A stretch of DNA of 27,577 bases from a bacterium (GTDB taxonomy: Bacteria; Vulcanimicrobiota; Vulcanimicrobiia; Vulcanimicrobiales; SCRA01): the NCBI GenBank assembly GCA_004298675.1, contig SCRI01000023.1:1-27577 (forward strand), in the 5' to 3' direction. Made by a program: the position numbers and the translations under genes. Below the pieces are notes generated by a model. It made no database searches. It was given only the letters and a program-made list of their open reading frames with translations, and had not been told where the DNA came from. How positions within the stretch are numbered: the stretch's first letter is position 1; each line of letters starts with the position of its first letter. Positions 7,691 through 14,684 of the stretch are shown piece after piece.

Positions 7691-8458
7691 ATGCCGATCG
7701 TTCGCGGGACGCGCAGCGGGCTGGAGTTCGATCTCTTTGCAAGCCCCCTCGTGGAGCTCTTGCCGCAGGTACGAAGCAAGCTCGACGCCTCTCCGGAGTT
7801 TTACCGGGGAGCCGCTGGCGCGCTCTCCTTCGGTGACGCCGCTCCGGACGAGAGCGCGTTCGACGAGCTGGTGGCGGCGTTGGCCGAGCACGGGATCGCG
7901 GTAGCCGGCGTGCGCGGCGGGGCGGCGGTCGCCGAGTTCGCCGAGCGGCGCGGCCTAGCCTATCTCGGAGCGCTGGCGCCGGCGGCGCCGAAAGCGCGCC
8001 GTCTCTCGGCCGCGGCACGCTCCACGCAGGCCGACTTCGCCGGCGCGCGCGCGGACCTCGCACGCCGCAGATTGCGCGCGGTGCATGAGCCGGAGTCGCC
8101 GCAGCCCGCCGGCGCGATCGGCGAGGGCACGGAACTTCATCGCGGAACGCTGCGAGGCGGGCAGGCCTTGCGCCGGCACGGCTCGATCGTCGTCTTGGGG
8201 GACGTCAACCCGGGTGCCGAGTTGATCGCCACCGGCGACATCGTGGTGATCGGGGCTCTGCGCGGCATCGCCCACGCGGGGGCGCAGGGCGACGTGGGCG
8301 CGTGTGTTTTCGCGCTCGACTTGTCGCCGACGCAGTTGCGCATCGGCCCCCACATCGCCGTGGCGCCGGAAGGCGAGCGGCGGCGCAGCCCCGTTCCCGA
8401 ACTTGCGCGGATCGAGGACGGGCGGATCGTGATCGTGCCCTACGCGCCGCCGCGGTGA
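7691..8458 (+). CDS. minC: Septum site-determining protein MinC
   Basis: Inhibitor of FtsZ assembly that is brought to the membrane by MinD and keeps the division septum away from the poles. 255 residues from the ATG at 7691, preceded by a G-rich ribosome site. The N-terminal domain (1-100) is divergent but of the right size. The C-terminal beta-helix domain is clear: GTLRGGQAL (152-160), VVLGDVNPGAELIATGDIVVIGALRG (167-192, family pattern) and LSPTQLRIG. The MinD-binding RSGQ motif reads RGGQ here (155-158). An acidic/alanine linker separates the domains. The gene lies 48 nt before minD1 and heads the min cluster. Confidence 0.9.
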   Translation: MPIVRGTRSGLEFDLFASPLVELLPQVRSKLDASPEFYRGAAGALSFGDAAPDESAFDELVAALAEHGIAVAGVRGGAAVAEFAERRGLAYLGALAPAAPKARRLSAAARSTQADFAGARADLARRRLRAVHEPESPQPAGAIGEGTELHRGTLRGGQALRRHGSIVVLGDVNPGAELIATGDIVVIGALRGIAHAGAQGDVGACVFALDLSPTQLRIGPHIAVAPEGERRRSPVPELARIEDGRIVIVPYAPPR

Positions 8459-8506
8459 GGGCAGGTCAAGGAGAGAGTACGTGAGGGTAACCGGGAGAAC
8501 GGCATC

Positions 8507-9304
8507 GTGAGTGAAGTAGGGCGGCGTATCGTCGTGACCTCGGGCAAAGGCGGCGTCGGCAAGACGACGACGACCGCCAACCTCGGCTGTGCGCTGGCGC
8601 GCGCCGGCCGCAAAGTGGTGCTCGTGGACGCCGACATCGGCTTGCGCAATCTCGATCTCGTGCTGGGCTTGGAAAAGCGTATCGTCTTCGATCTGGTCGA
8701 GGTGGCCGAGGGGCGTTGCGCTCTGCGCTCCGCGCTGATCAAGGACAAGCGTCTGGAGGATCATCTGTGGCTGCTGCCTGCGGCGCAGACGCGCGACAAG
8801 CAGGCACTGAGCGAGGAGCAGATGGAGGCCATCACGCGGGAGCTCGCCGGGACGGTAGATTACGTGCTGATCGACTGCCCCGCCGGTATCGAGCACGGCT
8901 TCCGGAACGCCGTGGCCGGTGCCGACGAGGCCATCGTCGTCACGACGCCGGAGGTCAGCGCCATCCGTGACGCCGACCGTATCGTCGGCAAGCTCGGGGA
9001 GCGCGCGTTGCCGACGCGGCTGATCGTCAACCGCATCCGCCCCGAGTTGGTGAAGGCGGGCGACATGCTCTCGGTGGACGACGTGTGCGAGGTGTTGGGT
9101 CTGGAGTTGTTGGGCATCGTTCCCGACGACGAGGACGTCATCGACACCACCAATCGCGGCGAGCCGGCCGCGCTGGCCGAAGGCACGCGCCTGGCGTCGA
9201 TCTACGGCAAGATCGCCCGCCGCTTGGAGGGCGAGATGGTGCCGTTCACGAGTCTCGAGCCACAGAGCTTCCTAGGCCGGCTCTGGGACGCTCTGGCGGG
9301 TTAG
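8507..9304 (+). CDS. minD: Septum site-determining protein MinD, first copy
   Basis: Deviant Walker-type ATPase that binds membrane when ATP-loaded and recruits MinC; MinE triggers release. 265 residues, the usual length. Signature Walker A SGKGGVGKT (12-20) with signature lysine K14 and K19, switch I DADIGLRNLD, LIDCPAGIE (Walker B region), TTPEVSAIRDADR and TNRGEP are all intact. The C-terminus QSFLGRLWDALAG makes a short amphipathic membrane-targeting helix. GTG at 8507 is chosen as the family start. A second full MinD follows 12 nt downstream, with AGGAGG overlapping this gene's stop. By eye the two proteins match along most of their length but are clearly not recent duplicates: loops and N-termini differ. 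Confidence 0.95.
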   Translation: MSEVGRRIVVTSGKGGVGKTTTTANLGCALARAGRKVVLVDADIGLRNLDLVLGLEKRIVFDLVEVAEGRCALRSALIKDKRLEDHLWLLPAAQTRDKQALSEEQMEAITRELAGTVDYVLIDCPAGIEHGFRNAVAGADEAIVVTTPEVSAIRDADRIVGKLGERALPTRLIVNRIRPELVKAGDMLSVDDVCEVLGLELLGIVPDDEDVIDTTNRGEPAALAEGTRLASIYGKIARRLEGEMVPFTSLEPQSFLGRLWDALAG

Positions 9305-9316
9305 GAGGGAGCAACG

Positions 9317-10189
9317 ATGGCCGACGGACGGAGCGCCGCCGCCTTGGAGGCGGAGAGCGTCGAGGTGCGTGAAGACGCTGTTAGCGCCGCGCAGCGCGAG
9401 GGGACGGCAATCGTCATCACCTCCGGGAAGGGCGGTGTGGGAAAGACGACCTCGACGGCAAATCTAGGCGCGGCGCTGGCGGCACGCGGACGCAGCGTGT
9501 GCCTGGTCGACGCCGACGTAGGGTTGCGCAATCTCGACGTGGTGCTGGGGCTGGAGAACCGCGTCGTCCATCACTTCCTCGACGTGATCGAGAAGGCGTG
9601 CTCACTCGAGGAGGCGCTGGTGCAAGACAAGCGTGTGCCGTCGCTGGTGCTGCTCCCCGCCGCGCAGACGCGTGAGAAGGACGACGTGGCCACGGCGGAG
9701 ATGGCCGCGCTGATCGAGGATCTGCGCAAGCGCTACGACTACGTTTTGATCGACTGCCCCGCCGGCATCGAGATGGGTTTCAAGAACGCCGTGGTAGGGG
9801 CGCAGCGCGCGATCGTGGTGACCACGCCGGAAGTCAGCGCGGTGCGTGACGCCGATCGCGTGGTGGGCCTGTTGCCCAAAGGCGTGGAGGCGCACTTGAT
9901 CGTCAATCGCCTGCGCCCGCAGTTGGTGCGTAGAGGCAAGATGCTCTCGGTCGCGCAGATCGACGAGATCCTGCGGCTGCCGCTCTTGGGCGTGATTCCC
10001 GACGAAGCTGAGGTGGTGGTGGCCACCAATCGTGGCGAGCCGGTCTCGCTCAACGCTGCTTCGCGGACCGGCGAAGCCTACCGTCGCGCGGTCTCGCGCT
10101 TGGAGGGGGAGCAGGTGGAGATCGACGACTACAGCGGCGATGGCGGCTTCTTCGAACGGCTCGCTGCTTGGATCGGAGGACGGCGATGA
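9317..10189 (+). CDS. minD: Septum site-determining protein MinD, second copy with N-terminal extension
   Basis: A second complete MinD ATPase, 290 residues. It carries about 30 extra N-terminal residues rich in alanine and glutamate before the core. Walker A SGKGGVGKT (36-44, with K38 and K43), DADVGLRNLDVVLGLE, LIDCPAGIEMGFKNAV, TTPEVSAVRDADRVVG and TNRGEP are intact. The C-terminus GGFFERLAAWIGGRR again forms an amphipathic membrane-targeting helix, so both copies should bind membrane. A strong AGGAGG ribosome site precedes the ATG at 9317. The stop overlaps the minE start as ATGA. Because both copies keep all catalytic and targeting motifs, neither looks like a pseudogene. Whether they form mixed dimers is unknown. 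Confidence 0.95.
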   Translation: MADGRSAAALEAESVEVREDAVSAAQREGTAIVITSGKGGVGKTTSTANLGAALAARGRSVCLVDADVGLRNLDVVLGLENRVVHHFLDVIEKACSLEEALVQDKRVPSLVLLPAAQTREKDDVATAEMAALIEDLRKRYDYVLIDCPAGIEMGFKNAVVGAQRAIVVTTPEVSAVRDADRVVGLLPKGVEAHLIVNRLRPQLVRRGKMLSVAQIDEILRLPLLGVIPDEAEVVVATNRGEPVSLNAASRTGEAYRRAVSRLEGEQVEIDDYSGDGGFFERLAAWIGGRR

Positions 10190-10623
10190 GCTGGTTGGAC
10201 GCGATTCTACGGTTCTTCCGTCCCACGCCTTCGGGCGTGGTCGCCAAAGAGCGTCTGCGTCTGGTACTGCTCTCCGACCGTATCCATCTGGCCCCCGATG
10301 TGATCGATCAGTTGCGCGGCGATCTGATCGCAACGATCTCCCGCTACATGGAGATCGACGAGGTCGGTCTCGACGTGACCTTTGAGACGCGCGAGAACGA
10401 CGTGGCGTTACTGGCGAATATCCCGATCAAGGCGGTGCGGGCACGTCCCTTGCCGCCGCCGGCGCCGGTTGTGCCACAGCCGGAGGAGGCCGTGGCGCAA
10501 CCGGAAGAGGCCGTGGCGTTGGCGGAGGTCGCGGCGGCGGACGGCGTTGCAGCTGCGGAGGCCGTGACCGTTCCGGCGCGCCGCAAGCGGGTGAAGGCGA
10601 AGGGGAACCCGGAGGCGGGTTAG
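10186..10623 (+). CDS. minE: Cell division topological specificity factor MinE with extra C-terminal tail
   Basis: MinE stimulates MinD ATPase and drives its redistribution along the cell. 145 residues from the ATG at 10186, overlapping the minD2 stop by 4 nt. Residues 1-85 are a normal MinE: an N-terminal amphipathic membrane helix (MSWLDAILRFF), the segment SGVVAKERLRLVLLSDR that contacts MinD, and the dimer domain through VTFETRENDVALLANIPI. Most MinE proteins end near 85-90. This one continues for about 60 residues of Pro/Glu/Ala/Val-rich, probably disordered sequence that contains a tandem heptapeptide QPEEAVA, then a basic patch RRKRVKAKG. The stop codon shares bases with the convergent dps stop. 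Confidence 0.92.
   Translation: MSWLDAILRFFRPTPSGVVAKERLRLVLLSDRIHLAPDVIDQLRGDLIATISRYMEIDEVGLDVTFETRENDVALLANIPIKAVRARPLPPPAPVVPQPEEAVAQPEEAVALAEVAAADGVAAAEAVTVPARRKRVKAKGNPEAG
10477..10518 (+). repeat. 21-bp tandem repeat inside minE
   Basis: Two adjacent 21-base units (10477-10497 and 10498-10518) encode the same heptapeptide QPEEAVA in the C-terminal tail of MinE, differing only at third positions. This suggests the tail grew partly by short in-frame duplication and has since drifted. Confidence 0.75.
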
Positions 10624-11126
10624 GCCTGCAGATGCGCTTCGAGAAACCAGAGCTGCTTCTCGATGGCGCGTGAGATCTCGATGTAGAGGTCGTTGGTATC
10701 GGGATCGCCGATGGTGTCGCTGGTCTCGATGGCTAGGCGCAAGTTATGCGCGTAGGCGGCTAAACGATCGACCAGCGCCGCGACGTGGCTCTTGCCGTCG
10801 TGGATGTCGTCGGGGTATTCGTCGATGCGCGAATCGTGCGCGGCCCGGCGTAGCGTCCCCAATGCCGTGCCGCCCAAGGCGGTGATCCGCTCGGCGACCA
10901 GATCGACCTGCGCGACGAGGATCGCCGCGATCGAGTCGAACAGCTCGTGGAGCGCGATGAAGTTCATGCCTTTCACGTTCCAGTGTGCATACTTCACCTG
11001 GCTTTGGAGATCGAGCGCGTCGGCTAGCGTTTCGTTGAGCAGGGCTACGAGTTGGCTACGGTCGCTCTCGGGGACGTCGATCTTGGTCACGTGGAGGGCT
11101 GCGGTTTGCGTTCCGTCGATCGGCAC
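10620..11126 (-). CDS. dps: Dps-family ferritin-like DNA-protection protein
   Basis: Dodecameric miniferritin that oxidises and stores iron and protects DNA under stress. 168 residues. The ferroxidase ligands fall exactly as in E. coli Dps, shifted by three: H48, H60, D64, D75 and E79, in YAHWNVKG, LHELFD and VDLVAERI. The ending EKQLWFLEAHLQA is typical of the family. The GTG at 11126 has AAGGA about 8 nt upstream. The gene converges on minE and their stop codons overlap (TTAG at 10620-10623). No OxyR or Fur site could be assigned in the 93-base spacer shared with the small acidic protein gene. Confidence 0.95.
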   Translation of the reverse strand: MPIDGTQTAALHVTKIDVPESDRSQLVALLNETLADALDLQSQVKYAHWNVKGMNFIALHELFDSIAAILVAQVDLVAERITALGGTALGTLRRAAHDSRIDEYPDDIHDGKSHVAALVDRLAAYAHNLRLAIETSDTIGDPDTNDLYIEISRAIEKQLWFLEAHLQA

Positions 11127-11189
11127 GTTGTGATCCTTTCTGAGGTGGGTGTTTCAAGAAGAGGCCCCGGCCGGGTCTCCTGCCCGTGG

Positions 11190-11210
11190 TTGTACCCGCC
11201 GTGGGTACAA
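11190..11210 (+). promoter_or_regulatory. Perfect 8-bp inverted repeat just before a ribosome site
   Basis: TTGTACCC and GGGTACAA flank a 5-nt spacer and end immediately before the AAGGAG ribosome site of the small acidic protein gene. It could be a repressor operator in the short divergent spacer with dps, or an RNA hairpin that masks the ribosome site. The palindrome is seen; its role is inference. Confidence 0.5.
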
Positions 11211-11219
11211 GGAGCCACG

Positions 11220-11360
11220 ATGGAAAAGCCGCGTGAAGCCCAGAAGCCGGATGCCCAGCCGGATGCTCCCGAGCCGGAGCCGCTCGAGGACCCCTATGAC
11301 GAGACCCTCGCCGAGTCGTTTCCAGCCAGCGATCCCCCGCCCAGCACGCTGAGCATCTAG
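11220..11360 (+). CDS. Small acidic protein with ETLAESFPASDPP motif
   Basis: A 46-residue protein from the ATG at 11220, with AAGGAG at ideal spacing. It is rich in Pro, Glu and Asp and ends with DETLAESFPASDPPPSTLSI. The core ESFPASDPP resembles a short conserved motif that recurs in small uncharacterised proteins of many bacteria, which makes translation likely despite the size. There is no signal peptide or membrane segment. It is divergent from dps and upstream of the rodA-like gene. Function unknown; the position next to dps hints at stress, but that is only suggestive. Confidence 0.75.
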   Translation: MEKPREAQKPDAQPDAPEPEPLEDPYDETLAESFPASDPPPSTLSI

Positions 11361-11375
11361 GGAGGCTTCCGCCGC

Positions 11376-11395
11376 CGGGGCGATAAGTTGCCCCG
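11376..11395 (+). promoter_or_regulatory. Small hairpin before the rodA-like gene
   Basis: CGGGGC and GCCCCG pair around an 8-nt AT-rich loop in the 37-base gap between the small acidic protein gene and the GTG start. It sits where a ribosome site would be expected and none is obvious, so it may affect translation of the downstream gene. It has no T-run, so it is a poor terminator. Confidence 0.35.
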
Positions 11396-11397
11396 CT

Positions 11398-12501
11398 GTG
11401 GATCGCCCCTGGTATCGCTCCTATAACTTCATCCTCGCCGGCGTCTGCGTCCTGATCACGCTGGCGGGCTTGCTATTCATTCACTCGGCCACGCTGCACG
11501 ATCCAAGCGCCGCCAGCGAGGCTAGGAAGCAGGGGCTCTACGCGCTCGCCGGTCTCGGCGTGATGATTGCGTTCTCTGCCATCGACTACCATTGGTGGAA
11601 GAAGGCGGCGCCGTATCTCTACGCGCTCAACCTGCTCTTACTCGGCATCGTACTGGCCAAAGGGCAGTCGGCCCTGGGGGCGCAGCGCTGGATCTCGCTG
11701 GGTCCGCTGGGTACGTTTCAGCCTTCGGAGTTCGCGAAGTTCTTCATGGCGGTGACGCTGGCGGCGATGCTCTCCGAAGACCGCAAGTACGAGAAGTTGC
11801 GCGACCTCGTCAATCCGCTCTTCGCGCTGATCTTTCCCGCGCTGCTGGTGGTCAAGCAGCCCGATCTCGGAACCACGCTCGTGTTGGGCGCCATCTTCAC
11901 CACGCAGCTCTTCTTCGGGATCGACAATCTGCGCGTCTTCGCGCTCTACGTTGCGGGCGTCGTCGCAAGCGCGCTCGTCACCGTCGGCACGCCCTTCGTG
12001 CTCAAACCGTTCCAGCGCGCGCGCCTCTTGGTCTTTCTCAATCCCAAGGCCGACCCGCAGGGCGCGGGCTGGAACCTCAACCAGTCGAAGATCGCGGTGG
12101 GCGACGGACAACTCTTTGGCCGCGGTCTCTTCCACGGCTCCCAGACGCAGCTCAACTTCGTGCCCGAGCACTCGCGCGATTTCATTTTCACCGTGCTAGC
12201 TGAAGAGACGGGTTTCGTCGGCGCGGCGCTGCTGCTATGCGCGTATGCCGTGGTGCTCTGGGGCGGCATCGCCGCCGTGGCCAGCGCACGCGACAAGTTC
12301 GGCGTGCTGCTGGCCGCGGGCTTGGTGGCGATGTTCGCCTTTCACGTCCTGGTCAATGTCGGGATGACGATCGGCATCATGCCCATCGCCGGTATTCCGC
12401 TCCCGTTCATGAGCTTCGGCGGTTCGGCGCTGATCACGAACTTCATGGCTATCGGCGTGCTGCTGAACGTCTACATGCAGCGCCACCGCCTCGTGTTCTG
12501 A
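11398..12501 (+). CDS. rodA: RodA/FtsW-family (SEDS) peptidoglycan glycosyltransferase
   Basis: Polytopic SEDS protein that polymerises lipid II into glycan strands together with a class B PBP. 367 residues, about ten membrane segments. Seen: W98 in AQRWISLG, FQPSEFAKF (107-115), KQPDLGT (153-159), the loop with FVPEHSRDFIFTVLAEE whose D261 matches the catalytic aspartate of RodA, and the C-terminal GIPLPFMSFGGSAL. The N-terminus DRPWYRSYNF and the sequence style favour RodA (elongation) over FtsW, but no mreBCD or PBP2 gene is adjacent to settle it. GTG at 11398 is the likely start. The gene is convergent with the ABC binding-protein gene, 27 nt away. Confidence 0.88.
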   Translation: MDRPWYRSYNFILAGVCVLITLAGLLFIHSATLHDPSAASEARKQGLYALAGLGVMIAFSAIDYHWWKKAAPYLYALNLLLLGIVLAKGQSALGAQRWISLGPLGTFQPSEFAKFFMAVTLAAMLSEDRKYEKLRDLVNPLFALIFPALLVVKQPDLGTTLVLGAIFTTQLFFGIDNLRVFALYVAGVVASALVTVGTPFVLKPFQRARLLVFLNPKADPQGAGWNLNQSKIAVGDGQLFGRGLFHGSQTQLNFVPEHSRDFIFTVLAEETGFVGAALLLCAYAVVLWGGIAAVASARDKFGVLLAAGLVAMFAFHVLVNVGMTIGIMPIAGIPLPFMSFGGSALITNFMAIGVLLNVYMQRHRLVF

Positions 12502-12528
12502 ACGCGCTCTGCGGGGTGCTCGCGAAGG

Positions 12529-13674
12529 CTACTCCTTGATCACCGCCCACTTGCCGTCTTTGACTTCGGTCATGTGCAGCGACTGGATGGCGATGCCGTT
12601 GTGATCCTTGGCGGTGAACGTGTACATCGCCGTCGCCCCGTGAAACGGCTTCATCGTCTCCCAGGCTTTGACGATCGAGGGACCGTCGAGCTTGCCGCCG
12701 TTGGTTTGCGCCGCGAACTGGAACAGATGCGCGGCGTCCCATGCGAATGACGCGAAGTTGTTGGGCGGAAGCTTGAACTGACTGCGGTAGGCGCTGATGA
12801 AGTGTTCCTGGACCGCGTCGGGTGAGGTGGTGTTCAAGTCGGTATCCGAGTAGACGCCTTCGGCATCGGGACCGGCCACGCGGATGAAGTTTTGCGAGAG
12901 GATGCCCGTCGATCCGACGACGTGTACTTTGAGTTTGAGCTGGCGGATCTGGCGAACGGCGATCGCCGGCGCCTCGGATGCGCCCCAGAGAAAGACCGTA
13001 TCGGCACCGCTCTGCTGCACCTTCAGCAGCTGCGGAGTGAGGTCGCTAGCCGTGGTAGGGTACTGCTCTTCGTCCACGACGTCGAGGCCGTCTTGCTTGG
13101 CACGCTCGGCCAGCAGCTTATGACCGATCTGTCCGTAGGGATTCTCGTCATAGAGGATGGCGATTTTCTTCGCGCCTAGCCGGTTCTTGGCGAAGAGCGA
13201 GAGTTTGGCGGTCTCCAACTCGTTGCGCGGCACCGACTGGAAGAGATACGGCGTGATGCCGCGCTTGGTCTCCCAGAGTTGCGCGGTCGGCGTCATGAAG
13301 ATCTCCGGAATCTGCGCGCTCTCCGCCAAGCGGTACGCGGCCTGTGTGTTGGCGGTGAGGGTGCCGCCGATGATGCCGATGACGTGCTGCGAGATCAGCT
13401 GCGTGGCGAGCTGTGAGGAGACGTCGGGTTTGCCTTCGTCGTCCAGGATGACGATTTTCACGGGGTGTCCCGCGATGCCGCCGCCGGCGTTGATATCGCG
13501 TTCGGCGGCCTGCAGCGCGTTGCGCTCCGGCTCGCCCAGCGGCGCGAACGGCCCCGAGATGGAGAGGATGGCGCCGATCGTTACGGGCGTTCCGGTCGGC
13601 GTGACGGCCCCGCTGGGGGCCGTGGAGAGGGCGATGGCGGCGGCCGCGAGTGCGGCAAGTGGGCGGATCCGCAT
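12529..13674 (-). CDS. livJ: Branched-chain amino-acid-type ABC transporter substrate-binding protein (LivJ-like)
   Basis: Periplasmic binding protein of the Leu/Ile/Val type (Peripla_BP_6). 381 residues from the ATG at 13674, which follows AAAGGAG. A GTG at 13695 lies upstream of that ribosome site and is disfavoured. A Sec signal peptide covers about 1-29. Family features: VTIGAILSISGPFAPLGEPERNALQAAERDIN, then VKIVILDDEGKPD and QLISQHVIGIIGG in the first lobe, and KKIAILYDENPYGQIG starting the second lobe. Divergent from the liv permease and ATPase genes, with which it most likely forms one importer. The true ligand could be an amino acid, an amide or an aromatic acid; sequence alone does not decide. 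Confidence 0.92.
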   Translation of the reverse strand: MRIRPLAALAAAAIALSTAPSGAVTPTGTPVTIGAILSISGPFAPLGEPERNALQAAERDINAGGGIAGHPVKIVILDDEGKPDVSSQLATQLISQHVIGIIGGTLTANTQAAYRLAESAQIPEIFMTPTAQLWETKRGITPYLFQSVPRNELETAKLSLFAKNRLGAKKIAILYDENPYGQIGHKLLAERAKQDGLDVVDEEQYPTTASDLTPQLLKVQQSGADTVFLWGASEAPAIAVRQIRQLKLKVHVVGSTGILSQNFIRVAGPDAEGVYSDTDLNTTSPDAVQEHFISAYRSQFKLPPNNFASFAWDAAHLFQFAAQTNGGKLDGPSIVKAWETMKPFHGATAMYTFTAKDHNGIAIQSLHMTEVKDGKWAVIKE

Positions 13675-13732
13675 GAAAAGGATGACTCCTTTCACTCGTG
13701 CGTTTAGAGAAAACGCCGATCGTCAAGTGCGA

Positions 13733-13797
13733 GGTGCTTCCAGGGAGGACGGAACGACGCCTCTCCTACTCGAAGCACCCGCCCCGTGGAGCGCTCC
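13733..13797 (+). promoter_or_regulatory. Candidate structured leader (cis-regulatory RNA) of the liv operon
   Basis: An outer 8-bp perfect stem GGTGCTTC/GAAGCACC (13733-13740 with 13772-13779) encloses a second stem AGG-GAGG/CCTC-T-CCT (13742-13748 with 13760-13767, one bulged T). An 11-nt loop ACGGAACGACG caps it. Right after it, the perfect 10-bp palindrome GGAGCGCTCC (13788-13797) contains the probable ribosome-site GGAG for the GTG at 13800. The nested pairing looks selected, and the second palindrome could hide the ribosome site. I recognise no known riboswitch class. A DNA operator for the divergent livJ/livH promoters is the alternative. Confidence 0.5.
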
Positions 13798-13799
13798 GT

Positions 13800-14684
13800 G
13801 TGATCGACTTCGTCTTGCAGCTCGTGATCGCCGGCCTGACCGTGGGCAGCGCTTACGCGTTGGTCGCGCTGGGATACCACGTCATCCTGCGAGCCACACG
13901 CGCCATCAATTTCTCGCAAGGTGAATTCGTAGTGCTGGGCGGACTCATCGCGTACACGTTCGTGCACGTGCTGCATGCGTCGCCCTGGTTGGGCCTGCTC
14001 GGCGCCACAGCCGCGGGCTTCGCGTTGGGGTGGATCTACGAGCGCATCGTGCTGCGCCCCGCCGCGCGCAACGGCGACATCGCGGTCATCATCGCCACCA
14101 TCGGCTGCGTCTTCATTTTGCTCTACGGTCACGCGCTGATCTGGGGCAGCCTGCCGCAGCCGCTGCCACCGTTTACGGGGGCGCAGGGGCAAGCGCTCCA
14201 TCCCGGCGGCGTCGCGATCCAAGAGCAGAGCCTGTGGGTCTTCGCGCTGCTGGCGTTCGCGCTGTTCGTGCTGTGGCTGCTCTTCGAGCGTACGACGTTC
14301 GGCAAGGCGATCCGGGCCGCCGCCGTCAACCCGATCGGGGCGCAATTGGTGGGCATCGACGTCAACGCGGCGCGGGCCGCCAGCGTGGGGATTGCGATCG
14401 CGCTGGCGGCATTCGGGGGAACGCTGCTCGGACCGATCACGCTGGTGGGCGGAACGGCGGGGACGGCCATCGCCATCAAGGGCTTCGTGGGTGCCGTCGT
14501 GGGTGGGCTCGACTCGCCGCTGGGCTGTGCGCTGGGCGGACTGGCCGTGGGCGTCATCGAGAAGCTGCTGGCGGGTTGGCTGCCCTATCAAGCCGTCGAT
14601 CCCGTGGTCTACACTCTGCTGCTGTTCGCGCTGATCGTGCGCCCGCAGGGTCTGCTCGGGCGCAGGGGTGCGGTGCGCGATTGA
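13800..14684 (+). CDS. livH: Branched-chain amino-acid-type ABC transporter permease LivH
   Basis: Inner-membrane permease of the LivH type. 294 residues from the GTG at 13800, the start that gives the family N-terminus IDFVLQLVIAGLTVGSAYALVALG. RAINFSQGEFVVLGG (34-48) and the long hydrophobic segments are typical. The C-terminal half has GIDVNAARAASVGIAIALAA, the loop that contacts the ATPase, and GGLDSPLGCALGGLAVGVIE. Upstream in-frame codons to 13698 would encode 34 non-family residues across the folded leader and are disfavoured. The gene overlaps the next by 4 nt (TTGA), so translation is probably coupled. Confidence 0.93.
   Translation: MIDFVLQLVIAGLTVGSAYALVALGYHVILRATRAINFSQGEFVVLGGLIAYTFVHVLHASPWLGLLGATAAGFALGWIYERIVLRPAARNGDIAVIIATIGCVFILLYGHALIWGSLPQPLPPFTGAQGQALHPGGVAIQEQSLWVFALLAFALFVLWLLFERTTFGKAIRAAAVNPIGAQLVGIDVNAARAASVGIAIALAAFGGTLLGPITLVGGTAGTAIAIKGFVGAVVGGLDSPLGCALGGLAVGVIEKLLAGWLPYQAVDPVVYTLLLFALIVRPQGLLGRRGAVRD

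Noticed and set aside
13733-13779. Guanidine-II (mini-ykkC) riboswitch
   Set aside because: An ACGG sequence is in the loop, but the two required short hairpins with matching ACGR loops are not present.
13698-13799. Longer livH start at 13698
   Set aside because: The extra 34 residues are polar and unlike LivH, and they cover a strongly folded leader; GTG 13800 has a ribosome site and the family start.
14030-14680. Upstream open extension of the livMG frame
   Set aside because: It overlaps livH in another frame and reads as Arg/Ala/Gly-rich shadow; permease sequence starts only at about 14681.
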